DNA from: Acanthacorydalis orientalis
Lineage: Eukaryota; Arthropoda; Insecta; Megaloptera; Corydalidae
DNA length: 64,000 nucleotides
NCBI GenBank assembly: GCA_034766995.1
Contig: CM068316.1
Location: 23,428,090-23,492,089 of the forward strand
Direction: 5' to 3'
This document shows, one piece after another, positions 11,583 through 24,437 of the stretch (position 1 is its first letter; each line of letters begins with the position of its first letter). A program made the position numbers and the translations under genes. The notes under the pieces were generated by a model. That model made no database searches, was not told the origin of the DNA, and was given only the letters and a program-made list of their open reading frames with translations.

Positions 11583-11843
11583 TTATACTGAATTATTACT
11601 CGCGCCCCGGTTCAGGGCGTGAGAGAAGCTCACTGCCCACGATCCACGGCCCGTGCCGTGACCCAAACTCGTCAAGTCAGGGGGAGGTCTACCCATCACA
11701 ACGCCAGTAGCTTCGGCATTTGTCTCACGCACATCCGTCATTTTGTATGTAATCGAGTGGAAAAGAGATAGATTTTGGGCAAATGTGAAGTAGAAGGGGT
11801 GTCTTGTGTCCCAGTGTTTTGCATTGTTGGTATACTCGAACAT
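11583..11843 (-). other. Unassigned 86-codon ORF in a GC-richer patch
   Basis: An open frame with ATG at 11843 covers a patch (about 11598-11700) that is much richer in G+C than its surroundings. The C-terminal part reads GRPPPDLTSLGHGTGRGSW. I recognise no domain, signal peptide or membrane segment. It may be a fragment of an unrecognised mobile element; a real small gene is less likely, as there is no supporting context. Confidence 0.25.
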
Positions 11844-12054
11844 ATTAGGCGACTGACTTTAAATAATTATTTTTCGATATACTCTTATCAAAATTCGGTG
11901 TTATTAAAAAGATAATGGTATATTTTATCTTGTTTGCAATGTAAGTGTCGTAGAACGTACCTTCAATGTAAGAAATTATTTTGAAACGAAACATATGAAT
12001 ATATTGTTGTTATGAGACGAAAATAGTGAAACATTTACATAAAAACTTAAACAA

Positions 12055-13085
12055 CATTAATCTCAACCTTCATCGAAAGTGCTGATTGTTGTGACAAAAA
12101 TCGTAAATTGCATATCTGCTCGAGCTCTTAATAAACAAGAATTTTCACAATCATTACATGACATTAATTCTGAATACTCTGGATTACCGTTAGATGACTG
12201 AGTCGTGGTCAAGTTCTGATGCTTTTCGTTAGTCTGCTGGGCGAAATAAAATATTTTTAGAAGAAAGAGGGAAAAATTATTCAGAACTTCAAAATTTGGA
12301 TTGATTAAACGATTTGATGTTCTCTAATTTTACGTAACGTTTTAGCACATTAAATAGAAACTTTAATGCCGTGGTCAAATAATTCCAGCTCTGTATAATC
12401 ATATCAGAGCATTTAGAGTGAAACTTCACATATTTGCAAATGACCTCAAGAGTGATGAATTAAAATATTTTTCATCTTAAACCATTATTAACATCGTATA
12501 ATTCTTAATAAAGGTATTACACATTAATTGAAGATATGAAAAAGATATTTTCCGAAAGATTTTTGCATCTTGCCAAATAGTCAACACCTTGCAGTTTTAA
12601 TATTACTTCATTGCATAAAGTGTGAATATCTCCAATTTTCATTATTCAATTGGTTTGGTTTAGAAGACTTGGGAATGGAGTTAGTAGAATTTCATAATAA
12701 TTTCGTATGTTGAAATAAATTGGTGCAACTGAATTTAAATATAGAAATCATTTTTCGAAACATTGAAGAGTGCGATGACATGACATTATTAGAGAATGTA
12801 ATTTTAAGTAAATGGAACTTGGTTTTCGACACATTTAAGTCAATAAAAAAGTTATCAATTGCTATTTTGGTAATGTTTGGGTCAAAGTATGTTTGAAAAC
12901 CATTATTGTTGTCGATAAATTTTATTAAATCGAACGTGAGAAATCGTCTCGGTTACGATTTGACTGCAACATGTGTAGGATTAATAGTCTCCAACTATAA
13001 ACCACGAATTACTAAATTGGTATCAAACACAACAAAAATTTTACTGAGTTATAAATTTGAAAAAACATATGGTACCTAATTTTTT
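12055..13085 (+). pseudogene. hAT transposase remnant (GTF2IRD2/ZBED-like)
   Basis: Fragments in shifting frames resemble the catalytic and C-terminal parts of hAT-superfamily transposases of the type related to GTF2IRD2 and ZBED5: KIVNCISARALNKQEFSQSL and HDINSEYSGLPLDD (about 12100-12200), IPALYNHIRAFRVKLHIFAN (about 12385-12445), then MFGSKYV near 12877 where MFGSTYVCEQ-like sequence is usual, followed by NFIKSNVRNRLGYDL (about 12917-12965), matching the dimerisation-domain phrase that ends in RSRL or NRL. Stops and frameshifts are frequent. No terminal repeats or 8-bp target duplication were found. This is identification by motif resemblance, not by alignment. Confidence 0.6.
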
Positions 13086-13794
13086 TAGTATGTTTACAAT
13101 AAACCTAATTGGATTTATTTTAATTTTCGTATCATTTATCTGAAACGCGAAGAATTTTTTTTTTAAGAATTGAGCATATTCTTTGACACATTTGAAGAAA
13201 TAAGTTCATCATCCTTGGTCTACAATAACAACTATTGACAGACACTGTCCATTGCTCCGGCCATTCGTGACTAGCCCTGACTTGTCTCTGGTTGTGCAAC
13301 GTAGTACATGTGTTGGGAAGTGTGCCAAGTAAAAGACGCATAACTTAGGTGTAACGACGAGATTTCCTTAGGGAGCGAATAGTCCACTGGAACTTAAATA
13401 TCAGTGGACGGTATTAATATTTATCGGCCGGTCGTACGAAGAGGTGGATTATTTTAGACGCGGAGAGAAGCCCGGGAACTACAACTGCATCCGTGGGCCA
13501 TCACTACGTTCTTTAACGTTTTGTTGTTTGCTACTAATAATTTTGACCGTTTATAGAGGTTGCACGAGTAATGCATATATCGAATTTTCATGATTTTGTT
13601 TGCGGACAAACTCATGGAACAATCTAGGAATTCGGTGGTCGTTACATAGGTGTCTTTCGTTACAAAGTATTGCACATCGGTAATGAGGTGCAATGCTTTG
13701 TTTAAAAGACCTGCAACTGCTTGGTAGGACTGAGCATGCATGCCCACATTGGCGCAACACACGTCAGTATCTGTCGTATTATGATTGTGTAGAG
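13086..13794. other. Unassigned stretch with a small hairpin
   Basis: No recognisable coding product. GTCCACTG (13382-13389) and CAGTGGAC (13402-13409) form a perfect 8-bp stem with a 12-nt loop within a GC-richer patch (about 13340-13500). Minus-strand frames of 69-124 codons are open at 13454-13828 but resemble nothing known. Confidence 0.4.
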
Positions 13795-14530
<736 letters not shown>

Positions 14531-15390
14531 ATCATCAAAACTATTCTGTTTAATTGTAGAAATCTAGAATTGTAACCTTCTATCAAAAGATACAATTTTA
14601 TCTCTTATGTTAAAAATTGTAATATTCTTTCCTATATAATAATCCTGATAAGTTAATTTCATTGTACTTTGTAAAAATGTCGGCCGGATACACAAGACTC
14701 ATCAACCATGATGAATTTTTTAAAAATTCAATAAAATTTTATCCTATGTTATGTGACGTCAGAAGACCAATAACTCACTACGAATTTCAAAAGGCCACAA
14801 TAGTGCTTGAGGCTGAGCTAGAACGCGCATGAGAACACGTTTCCTATAATGAATACCTTCGTACTTCACTTGCGCTCGAAGGTATCGACAACTGCGGGCG
14901 ACTGTTAACCAGTTGCTGAGTCAAGGCCAGCGCGTGCCTACGTTAAAAGCACAATCCATACGCAAAGTGAGAAACGCCTCATTTTCAAATATGTTTGAAA
15001 CTGTCGCAACATTTGAAACTATTTCAGTTTCATATTCATTTTTACAATTGTTCACGGAATACATATTCACTTTCCGCGGGAACATAGTTTGGGAAACACT
15101 CGTGCAGGGTATAAAATTAGCATACAGCGTTAATTGTTATGATAAAGTTTACATTGTTTCCCTCAAGATTTTTCGTGATGTTCTTCGTGTGGCTTTTAAA
15201 AGTTAGTCAGTTGCTGAGTTTGACTTACAAGTATTTAACCTTGACCGTCCACCAGATGGTATACCATTGAAGTCTAAAACATGTAATACAATGTTTTATT
15301 TTTTAGAAAATAGAAGCGTCTCGCTCTTCTCGGCATTCTCTCTTACTCGCCATGTACAAAAGTACTTAACGAGATCATCGAAATTAGGTT
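14531..15390. other. Unassigned stretch, partly GC-richer
   Basis: About 14740-15240 has more G+C and CpG than the surroundings, and a 97-codon plus-strand frame is open at 14913-15206 with no recognisable domain. A perfect TGACGTCA (CRE-type palindrome) is at 14754-14761. No gene can be supported. Confidence 0.3.
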
Positions 15391-15394
15391 AAGT

Positions 15395-16020
15395 TGGATA
15401 GGTACATAAAGTAGTTTTGTTTCCCATGATTAGGCTAGTAGCGACCGCGCTAACTCGACCGTAGTAACTCGAGTCGTTCCCTTTGTACCCACGTAGAAGC
15501 TGAGAACTGATAAATTTGTTGCCAGCAGGTAGTTCATGTTATCGAAAAGGGCTAAATACGCGAGTCTGTAAAGAAATCGTGGGTACCAGATCTTGTCAAA
15601 AGCTTTTTTTAATACCGAGAAGAACTCCAGTAATACGCTTCTTATTGAGTCCGCGGGTTGTAATCTACTAGTAATATATTTATATCGACTAGGTCATTTC
15701 TGTCTGAATCAGAGTTCCTTGTTGATCAGGTTCTCTGATCGACACTCCTTTTATCAAAATCACTTTTGAATACCTTAGACAGGCAGCAGAACAGATTGAT
15801 CGAGTGATGGTTCGCAGGATATTTAAACGAATCACCCCATTTCCGTACAAATATAACATTGGAAAGCTTTCATCGAGTATGGGTGAGGATTACTTGAAAT
15901 GATAGATCGCACTGAAGATTACCTTCACTTGTATGATCTCTCTTACTAGGAAAATATTGCTAAGTCGAGTTTCCTATTGTTGTTTCTGGTCTCTTTTAGG
16001 TCTCTGTTGAGACGTTTGAT
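15395..16020 (-). pseudogene. Jockey-type non-LTR retrotransposon reverse transcriptase remnant
   Basis: Minus-strand translation with shifts gives IKRLNRDLKETRNNN (about 16018-15975), PANHHSINLFCCLSKVFK (about 15810-15760), corresponding to the PxNYRPISLLxxLSKxFE block, then LINKE, then VLLGIKKAFDKIWYPRFLYR (about 15630-15570), corresponding to the LDIEKAFDxVWH block that holds the first catalytic Asp (here Gly), and LAYLALFDNMNYLL. The YxDD block is not present; the sequence loses similarity below about 15400. This order of blocks is that of a Jockey-clade LINE reverse transcriptase. Non-functional fragment. Confidence 0.75.
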
Positions 16021-16053
16021 GTTTTTTTTGATTTGGGGCGTAACCAGCAGTGT

Positions 16054-16085
16054 CGTTGAACAAAATCCAAGGATTTTGTTCAACG
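16054..16085. repeat. Near-perfect palindrome, 15-bp arms
   Basis: CGTTGAACAAAATCC (16054-16068) and GGATTTTGTTCAACG (16071-16085) are exact reverse complements separated by AA. It could be a protein-binding site, a cruciform, or the scar of an inverted duplication. Confidence 0.9.
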
Positions 16086-18360
16086 TTTTGATATGTCAAG
16101 ACATATCTGATACTCATTTTGTTCTCCAAAGGGTTAACTAATTATTAAATTTATGTAATTTGTCTAATTAGAATAATATTTTCGTGTCTTGAAAATGGTA
16201 AAACTTTAAATGTCAGCTGATCATTTACTGTTTTTTAAGTTTACATATAAAAAACAATTGTTGGAATGTTATATTACTTTCTAAAATATAATTGTTTATT
16301 TAAAAATATTACAGTGTAGAAAAAATATATTCAAATTAGTTGTTTAAACAATTTTTTATTAAAACAATAATTATTTAATAGTACCATAATGAATTCTACT
16401 TAATAATGATCTAGTACTTTTAACTTATTATAATTTTGTTGATATGTAGTTTAACTCACAGAATTAAAATTAATGTTCCTTTTACAAGAACAATCCTCTT
16501 AGCAATGGAATAATTAATTCAAAAATAATAACTACACATAATAAGCTGTCATCCAAACATCGCTTGTTCAACACAACATCATATTGAAACACAAAGAAAC
16601 TAATTTACGAAACATGCAATATTGAAATGTTAATCTGTCATAAAATCGTCTATTTGACAGTGATATTTTTCCTTTTAACTAATTTCACGAAGAGTTAGTA
16701 AATAATATTACCTTTATTTACAAAACAGTAATGCAACAGATATGAAAATGCAATATATTATTAATTTTTAATATACTATAGGAAATATACATTTGTCATA
16801 AAAAATGTTATTGATTAGAACAATATTATTTGACATTTATGACTTATAAACTTTTGACAATTTTCCAGCCTAAATTCATGAAAAATATAAAAATAATTAA
16901 ATTAAATAGATCAAAGTTTTAGAATAGATCATTTATATTGTTTATTTTTACTTACAGTTTGTGACAAAATTTTATTACATTATTATATTGTTTTTTATTT
17001 AAGAAAAGAATGCATTTGCATGAAATGTTAACTAGTATTATCTTGATATATATTTAGGAAACTGTTTTTAGACGATATAAGAAACAAATTAGTATAAAAA
17101 AAAATGTGACAAAATAATAAATTTGTTATATAAAAAACGAACTACGTGTGAAACTAACAGTTATCAGAATAATAATCAATGAATAAAGAAATTTAGAAAA
17201 GTACTGAATCAAATGTTATCACATTTTAATTATTACACTTTTTGATTACAAGCTACTACTAACTCAGTACCTTTTTTTAAATAAAATTTCCTTTATCACA
17301 GTAATCAACATGTTGGCGATGATGCCTCAATAGAATCCATTGGAAATTGTTTCAAATCCATTTAAATTTAGATCAAATTTGCGAAGAATAAGAAGTAAAG
17401 TTTATAACTGAGATCATCTTTGCTGTGATTTTAATATACTAAACTAAAAGTTATTCCACTCACTTGGTGAATATGTAGGTGATTCGAGCGCATGATAAAC
17501 TTGAGATTTATTTGAGATCTAGACGTTAATGACATATCTAATTGGGCTTTCGTCACTACTACTATTCATTATCAATCAATTAATCAATACCAAAGCCGCG
17601 ATTTAAAATATTTTCATCTATAGACAACACCTCAACGTCGTGTTTTTTGATCTGGAGCCAATTTTCAACACTATAGGCAAATATGGTATCATAAATGCTG
17701 TGCGATTCACGGTTATGTGGAAGTTTTCTACAATTCGTGGACAGTTTTTTGTGAGATCTGAAATACAGACTTTTTGTTGGAGGATTTTTTTTGCTTACAC
17801 TCTCTAGAAACAGTGTGCAACAGGGTATTATATTAATGTAATGGTTCATTCTGTAATGTAATGTTCACTCTGTTTATCTTGACGATGTCGATCGAATTGA
17901 ATTTTAACATAGAAAGATAGTTACCATTCATCGATTTTTATCTTCGGTGATAGAGAACGCTTTTAGAATTTGATCTTAAACGACTATGTATATTTCCACA
18001 GAATCCGTAGGCTGCAATACTTGACATATGACTAGTTTTTTCAGAAATAGTTCATTTTCTTGGCCTAGCCTACGTTCAAAAGTTAATATAGAAACCTCAT
18101 CTCGTAACTTTCAAGAGAAAATTCAAGGCGATCTTAAATATCATTTAATCTCTTTTAACACGTTGACTGCTAAAAGAAATTTTCAGAAAAACTGCAACAT
18201 GCCAAGGCTGTTGTTGAGAAATTGAACAATAACAACAATGCAATACATACATATCCAGACGTAATAAGCTCAGTCTATATTTAGCCGGTGAAGAAGTAAC
18301 AATACGAAAGATGCTAAGTACTATAATTTGTAAAATTATTTTGCTTGGGTGCTACAATGC
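16086..18360. other. AT-rich non-coding stretch
   Basis: Nothing recognised. A minus-strand frame of 89 codons at 17580-17849 shows no known domain and is not called. Confidence 0.45.
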
Positions 18361-18805
18361 CGAAAAAAAGTTGAAAATTAGTAAATCAGACAACAGTAAA
18401 GAAAAAACTTATTGAGCTATTTTTGAAAATATAGAAAGTGAAGACAACAATGAAGTGATTGTTCGAAGAAAAAGAAATATAAATCAAATGATACTAGATT
18501 CTAACTCAGATGTTGATAACGGGAACAGTAGTGATAATAATTAGGTGCAGACATTGATTTTGACGAGCTGTTGTAAGAATTACTTCTTGAAGAAAAGATC
18601 GAAACTAATAATTCCAAAGAGAGTACAGTTGAACGTTGTGAATGGAAGGAATTTAGTGGAAAGCAAAAATCATATTCATAGACTGGAACAAGTGGCTTAC
18701 TCAAAGAACTACCTGATACTATTACACCGTATGAAGGTTCGACTTCAATATGTATTGGTGGATCCATTTTTGATCCACGCCGACGTATCGACTCAAAAAG
18801 TCCTT
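18360..18805 (+). pseudogene. piggyBac-like transposase N-terminal scrap
   Basis: Translation with frameshifts gives an acidic, Asn/Ser-rich stretch (DSNSDVDNGNSSDNN, about 18500-18544), DIDFDELLxELLLEEKIETN (18553 onward), ERCEWKEFSGKQKSYS, and then TGTSGLLKELPDTITPYEG (about 18681-18737). An acidic region followed by a W-E-(x)n-F-TG-SGL-P-E-series is how piggyBac transposases pass from the N-terminal tail into the DDE domain. Nothing of the catalytic core follows: after about 18800 similarity stops and a (TA)n run begins. Identification is by resemblance only. Confidence 0.45.
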
Positions 18806-18919
18806 ATTTTTTCAATTTTTGCAGCAATAGCTCCAATGCTCTTTTCAAATATCTGTAAAACGTGAACAACCCGTCGCTTCTAGCTGAAATTGTACTAAAC
18901 TTATCAAATGACTCGTGTA

Positions 18920-18925
18920 TGTATG

Positions 18926-18975
<50 letters not shown>
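18920..18975. repeat. (GTAT)n/(TA)n microsatellite
   Basis: GTAT repeats followed by a pure TA run. Confidence 0.95.
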
Positions 18976-18977
<2 letters not shown>

Positions 18978-19199
18978 TGTGAATTCAGAAAGAGTTAGGA
19001 TAATCCAGTTGTATGACCACAAGTCCTATTGCTCTAAATTCTCAGTGCGACGAATGTTAATGCTTCTTTGTTCAACAGGAAAAAATTTAGATAAAATTAT
19101 ACAGACTCTATGCTTAATGATTTGGTTTATTCGAAAAAACAGAATACAAGTAAAAAACCAAAAGGAAATGCAAGTAAATGACTTTCTCTGAACTGTTTT

Positions 19200-19881
19200 A
19201 ATATAAATTATTTTTTTTCCGTATGTATGAATAGAATTTCACGGTACTATATAAGTTAAATTTCATAAAATAAAAATAAATTATTAATAATGTATTACAT
19301 GTTAATTTTAAGGATATTTTAGAATTAAAAAAAATATATCTTATACCATAAATAAACATTATTCACATCATTAAAAATATTTTAATTGAAAACAATTAAT
19401 ATTTTTTTATTTTTTGTCTATTTTACGTATAATTTATTTATTAGTTTTAAATATATTTTTTAATCATTATCCTTAAAAAAAAATTCAGATCCAATTTTGG
19501 AAAACTGTTAACTGTACGAAATAGTAGTAAAATTTGTAGCTGAAGGTAAATTGATTAGACTTTTTCTGAATATTTAAGTTTATAAAATTGAGTACTCTGG
19601 AAATGAAAAATTTCTAGAAAATAATTTACGATTGTACATTTTGATAGATGAATTGTTTTTTTTAACTTCTTGGTATGATGTCTTAAGGATTTGATCATTG
19701 AAATAAATTTTATTATATTCTTAACCGCTTGGCTATTCTAATTAATTGACTGTAATATTTGTTTTCTACCATACTAATTTAAATTAAATTTTAACTTAAA
19801 GTTAGGATGTAAACGTATTTGCTTATAAAATAGAGATAAAATATTATGTTGACTTATGTAATTCCTATATTATATTTTATG

Positions 19882-19940
<59 letters not shown>

Positions 19941-20466
19941 GAGAGAGGATTTATATAATAAATATATTACTTCTTCAAATTATTCAAGTGTTTTTATGAT
20001 ATATTTATTACGAAATAGAACTATATTGTCTTATCAGACTAATTTTGTTACTCTATTGTTTGTGGTATATGTTTTAAGAGAACAGAATTTTTCTTTTTGT
20101 ATTGATCTATCAAGATTCAATGATTTCAACAGTCCAGTGATTTTAGTCTTCTACGTTTCGAATTCCCATTGGAAATGTTTTATATAGAATAGATAATGTT
20201 AAATCTTTTAAGTTAAATACGCACACATCTTTAACGTTATAAAAAGAGTAAATAAGAATTTACTTTAATTATTATAAATCATGTTTTTATGACGTTTGTG
20301 TATTTTCTTGTCTTAATAAAAATGAAAAATAATTATAATAGGAATATGTTTTATAAGTTACATTACATGCAGTATTCAAATAAAGAACTGATTTAAACAA
20401 AATGCATTTCATATATTCTGTGATTATTTTCATTTTTAGTGTAAAAAGTTCTAAGTTTTAAAATGG

Positions 20467-20480
<14 letters not shown>
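19200..20480. other. AT-rich non-coding stretch with (TA)n at 19884-19938
   Basis: Only the TA microsatellite was recognised. The 113-codon frame across it is low complexity. Confidence 0.5.
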
Positions 20481-20497
<17 letters not shown>

Positions 20498-20807
20498 TAT
20501 ATATTGGGTGATTCAATTTATGTTTCTACTTGAAAGTACTAAAAAAATGTTGAGTGGAAATTTAACGCGGTGTAAGTGAAACTTTTTATTATCCTCTTTT
20601 AAATGTCAAACCCGATAATTTTCTTAATATGAATTAGTTTTAGGATATTAGGATTACAAAACGATAACGCGGTATATAAAAGTGACTGTATATAAACAAC
20701 GTAATTAAATTAAATATTTTAATATTTATCCATCAAAATCCATCGATTCTACTCAAAGAATAAATTTTTTTGCATATGATAGCTGAAGCCACGCTTCATA
20801 AATAATA
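20481..20807. repeat. (TA)n followed by a MITE-type end
   Basis: A TA run (20481-20504) leads directly into TTGGGTGATTCAATTTA. The 11-mer GATTCAATTTA (20510-20520) is also the end of the MITE at 48842-49049, so this looks like a left transposon end of the same family. The partner end was not found; the mariner at 20808 interrupts the sequence. Confidence 0.5.
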
Positions 20808-22093
20808 GGATGTTGCATTGAAAGCCTCTGTTTTATGTAGATGGCTCTAGGTACATATTATGTGGACAGCAATAGGTGTGTCTTATGTCATTTTGAAGTG
20901 TGAACATTTTCTACTAATATTCAGTCACCAGACGCCATCTTTTGTTTATACAAATGCTTTTCTACAACCGAATTAAATGGAACGCGACAAGTTATTTTTC
21001 CGATTTATACTTCCACACTACATTGATTTGAAAAAAAATGCATCTGAAGCTCATCGATTGCTTTCGAAAACTTACGGTGAATCGACTCCATCGGGAACAG
21101 TATGTAGAGATTGGTTTCAATGATTTAAACGTGTTGATTTTGTGACGTTTACGATAAACAACGGCCAGGTCAATCGAAAAGGTTCGAAGATGAACAACTG
21201 CAGGCTCTATTGGAAAAAAACCCTGCACAAACATTCAAAGAATTGGTTCAACAGCTCAAAGTCCATAAATCAACCATTTCACGACGTTTGAAAGCCATTG
21301 AAGAGATTCAGAAAAAAGGGAAATTTTTTGACAGATGAATTTCCACATGAATTGACAGAAAATGCCATTGCTAGTCGTTTAAACATCTCGATTTCTTTGC
21401 TTGCAAAGAACAGAAAGAAGAGTTTCTTGTGGCGTATCGTGCCCGGCGATGAAAAGTGGATCTATTTCGACAACCCGAAACACAAGACATCATGGGTTGA
21501 TCCTGGTCAACCATCAACATCGACATTAAAGCGAAACATTCACGGTCACAAAACTATGCTCTCTATTTGGTGGGATATGGAGGGTGTTGTGTATTGTGAA
21601 CTATTGAAACTGAAGGAAATAATCACCACCGAACGTTATCGAGAACAATTGGAGCATTTGAATGATAATTTGATGGAAAAATGACGATCCATTGTATCAA
21701 ATCGCCGAAAAGTGATCCTTCTCCATGACAATGCTCGAGCTCATGTTGCTATAGCTGAGAAACAAACATTGATGTAGCTCGAATTGGAGGTTTTCTCGCC
21801 CTCGACGTATTCTCCGAACCTGGCCCCAAGCGATTACCATCTGTTGTAATCGAAGCAACACACTTTGGAAGATACACATTTCCATAAGTACGGAAAAGTC
21901 AAAAATTGGATTACTGAATGGATTGGCTCAAAAAACAAACAATTCTTTCGTCTCGCAATTCAACTTCTGCCAGGAAAGTAGGAAAAAGCTATATATTCCG
22001 AAGCTAAGTACTTTACTTAATGTATTCACACATTCTGTTATTGAAATAAATGTTCAAAAAACACAAAAAACAACGGCTTTCAATGCAACTTCC
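20808..22093 (+). mobile_element. mariner element, both ends present, transposase broken
   Basis: The terminal inverted repeats are GGATGTTGCATTGAAAGCC at 20808 and its counterpart GGAAGTTGCATTGAAAGCC, read inward from 22093. Each end is flanked by TA (20806-20807 and 22094-22095), the mariner target duplication. The length of 1286 bp is normal for mariner. The gene starts at about 20977 (MERDKLFFRFILPHYIDLKK). The helix-turn-helix region follows (ESTPSGTVCRDWFQ then stop; FKELVQQLKVHKSTISRRLK), then the catalytic domain. Confidence 0.93.
20977..22020 (+). pseudogene. mariner (DD34D) transposase
   Basis: The best open part is 21298-21684. The catalytic blocks are visible: GDEKWIYFDN (about 21447-21476), LLHDNARAH (about 21719-21745) and PNLAPSDYHL (about 21817-21846), so all three Asp codons survive. 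SPDL has become SPNL and a stop follows SDYHL where Phe is expected. Other lesions are a TGA after DWFQ (21121-21123), a frame change near 21150, a shift near 21300, a TGA after NDNLMEK (21682-21684) and a TAG in EKQTLM-stop-LELEV (about 21776). IHGHKTMLSIWWDMEGVVYC shows the usual WWD motif. The length matches the usual 345 or so residues if breaks are ignored. Not active as it stands. Confidence 0.93.
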
Positions 22094-22299
22094 TAATACA
22101 TTAGATACGTGGTATACTGCGAAAGCGCTCAGCCTATATTACGTATACAGGCAGTACCCACTGAGCAAGCGTGTGACGTGTACGTGGTAGAGACAGAAAG
22201 AACATTTCCCTCTCACTCCACTCATTGCTTTTTACTGGAGGAAGTGTTTCACTGTTCGTCTGGCCTAATCAAATTTACGCTACCGCAGCTAGAAAAGTT

Positions 22300-23262
22300 T
22301 CAGTTCAAAAACACAAAAATTGAAAAAAACATGTAATTTTTTATTTAGTATTTTAGCTCAATTTAATACAATAATGCATGAAAGGTTATATTTTTCAAAT
22401 ACCCGCCGTGGATCCTGTGGAATGACGTAATAAGCTTATTATAATTTTCGATTAAATCGCGGCACAATGCAGGATCCATATTGGCTATTTTGCATTGATT
22501 TCTTGTTTCAGCTCTGCAATCGTGTTCGGTTTAATTTCGTAGACTACTCTTCAAATAACTCCAAAGAAAGAGATCTAAAGGAGTTAAATTGCATGATCTC
22601 GTTTCGCGACATCGTCTTGTTGAAACCATAGATCCTCGATGTACACATCTTTCCAATTGGTTTCACAAAACGTTTGTTATCATACTTCGATAGCGAACGG
22701 CATTGTCTGTAACAACGTTTTCCTCATCATCTTCAAAAAAATACGGACCAATTACGCCTTCATACCACAAGTCACACCAAAACGTCACTTTTCGAGAATG
22801 CATTTGCTTCACTTAAATCTCTATTGCATTTTACAATCTCCAAATGCTGTTATTTTGCTTTTTTACGAATCCATTGAGGTGGAAATGTGCCTCATCACTA
22901 AAGACGATTTTCTTTGAAATATTCACTCCTTGTTCACGCATACTTTCATCAAACTCAAGATGCTGTTATACGGAGTTTTGTAAGCTTTATTCGCAGATAT
23001 GTCAGTTTTCATTGTACAATAAAAAGTTTTCGAGATATTCACCTTTTAATGTTGAGACAATCTGAAAATCGATGTTCAAATTTGCAAGGTCATAAATTTT
23101 ACTATAATTAACGGATTTAGCAAATGAATCATTTTTAGGTTCTAAAGTCCTTTAGCTACTGAAAACTTTTAATCTGACTTGAATCGGTTGAACAGTTGCG
23201 GCGTACTGAGCGCAAACCTGCGTTACAGCATTTGGTAACGCTTCCAACGCTGACACGACACC
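22300..23262 (-). pseudogene. DDE transposase remnant (Tc1/mariner superfamily, insect DDE_3 type)
   Basis: Minus-strand translation from about 22965 downward gives EFDESMREQGVNISKKIVF, SDEAHFHLNGFVKKQNNSIW, then KVTFWCDLWYEGVIGPYFFE (about 22795-22735), ENVVTDNAVRYRSMITNV, then shifted LTPLDLFLWSYLK (about 22580-22545) and MDPALCRDLIENYNKLI (about 22475-22425) near the C-terminus. These are hallmark phrases of a widespread insect transposase group with a FSDEAHF first block and a WFQQDGATCH second block; the second block is lost here. The upstream part (22990-23262) is non-coding and shares the duplicated repeat of 6645-7215, including the hairpin GCGTTAC (23220-23226) with GTAACGC (23235-23241). 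The N-terminal DNA-binding domain is absent. Confidence 0.85.
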
Positions 23263-23269
23263 CCGCTTA

Positions 23270-24359
23270 ATGAAATCATAGACATAATTCTACGTCAAAA
23301 TATTAAAAGCATTTTTGATATCATAATATTGCTATTTGAAGTCAATTGAAGTTATTTATTTTAAAAAGATTTAACTAAATTACATAGTCATATACAGTTA
23401 TTTCAAGACATTTAATTCGTAAATGGTTTATGAAAATCCGATATTCATTTATCATTCATATCGAATATGCATAAACATTTTTAGATATATTAAAGAAAAT
23501 AAATAAAATGACTAATTGACATTTATAGTACAGTAACTAACATAATTTAATTATAAATCAACATAATTTAATTCGATATACGTCGCTTGTTTTGAATAAA
23601 AAAATGTTTAGAATATTCAATTGAGTTAGAAACTGATACATATTGAAATAATTAAACCAAAAAATAATGTTTTGTATTCTAAAATTTAAATAATTCTAAA
23701 ACTTCATCTAGTTTCTAATATCAATATTTAATATTCCAGTAATTATTTTTCTTGCATTTAATAAATATATTTGATAATTTATTTAAAAAATGTAATAATA
23801 TTTTAAAAGTTTGAACAATTACGTTTTGGCATTAAATGATTTTTTAGCTACTGAGCTATGTAAAACAAAATTTTGTTATTTGAATTAAATCGTTGAATTT
23901 TATTTTTGAGTCTGATCATTAATTTTAGTATAGTTACAATAAACAATAATCCATGAAAATTAATAACGATTAATATCTATCACTATATAAAAAAGTAAAA
24001 TAAAACTTTCAGTATATAAAGCAATACTTAATGTTCGAACATTTTGAGAATGTTGAAACAGTTGAAGATGTTGAATTATTCATACGATGTACGAAACTCA
24101 ACGATACATTTACAGATGGACCCCTAACTATAAGCATCCATAAGAACACGTTATAAATTTATAATTGAAAAATCTGATTCTGAATAAATTATGTACGATG
24201 AAGTGTAAAGAGTGACATCAATACTGGCGTCGCGTGACGTCATAAAACTCCGTCATTGTATAATCAATGCGCGCTCCGTTGCACAAGAGTTCCCGAGATA
24301 TTAACGCTGCGATCGTAATTCTCTACAGACACTAATACATAGCAATACATACACATATG

Positions 24360-24437
<78 letters not shown>

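Noticed and set aside
18501..18767. 88-codon minus-strand frame
   Set aside because: Opposite strand reads as a piggyBac-like scrap; this frame has no known domain.
18804..19191. Frames crossing the TA run near 18.95 kb
   Set aside because: Low-complexity core with unrelated flanks and no domain.
21697..21885. Minus-strand frame in the 20808-22093 mariner
   Set aside because: Shadow of the transposase C-terminal part on the plus strand.
22639..23111. Plus-strand frames at 22.6-23.1 kb
   Set aside because: The minus strand carries the recognisable transposase phrases here.
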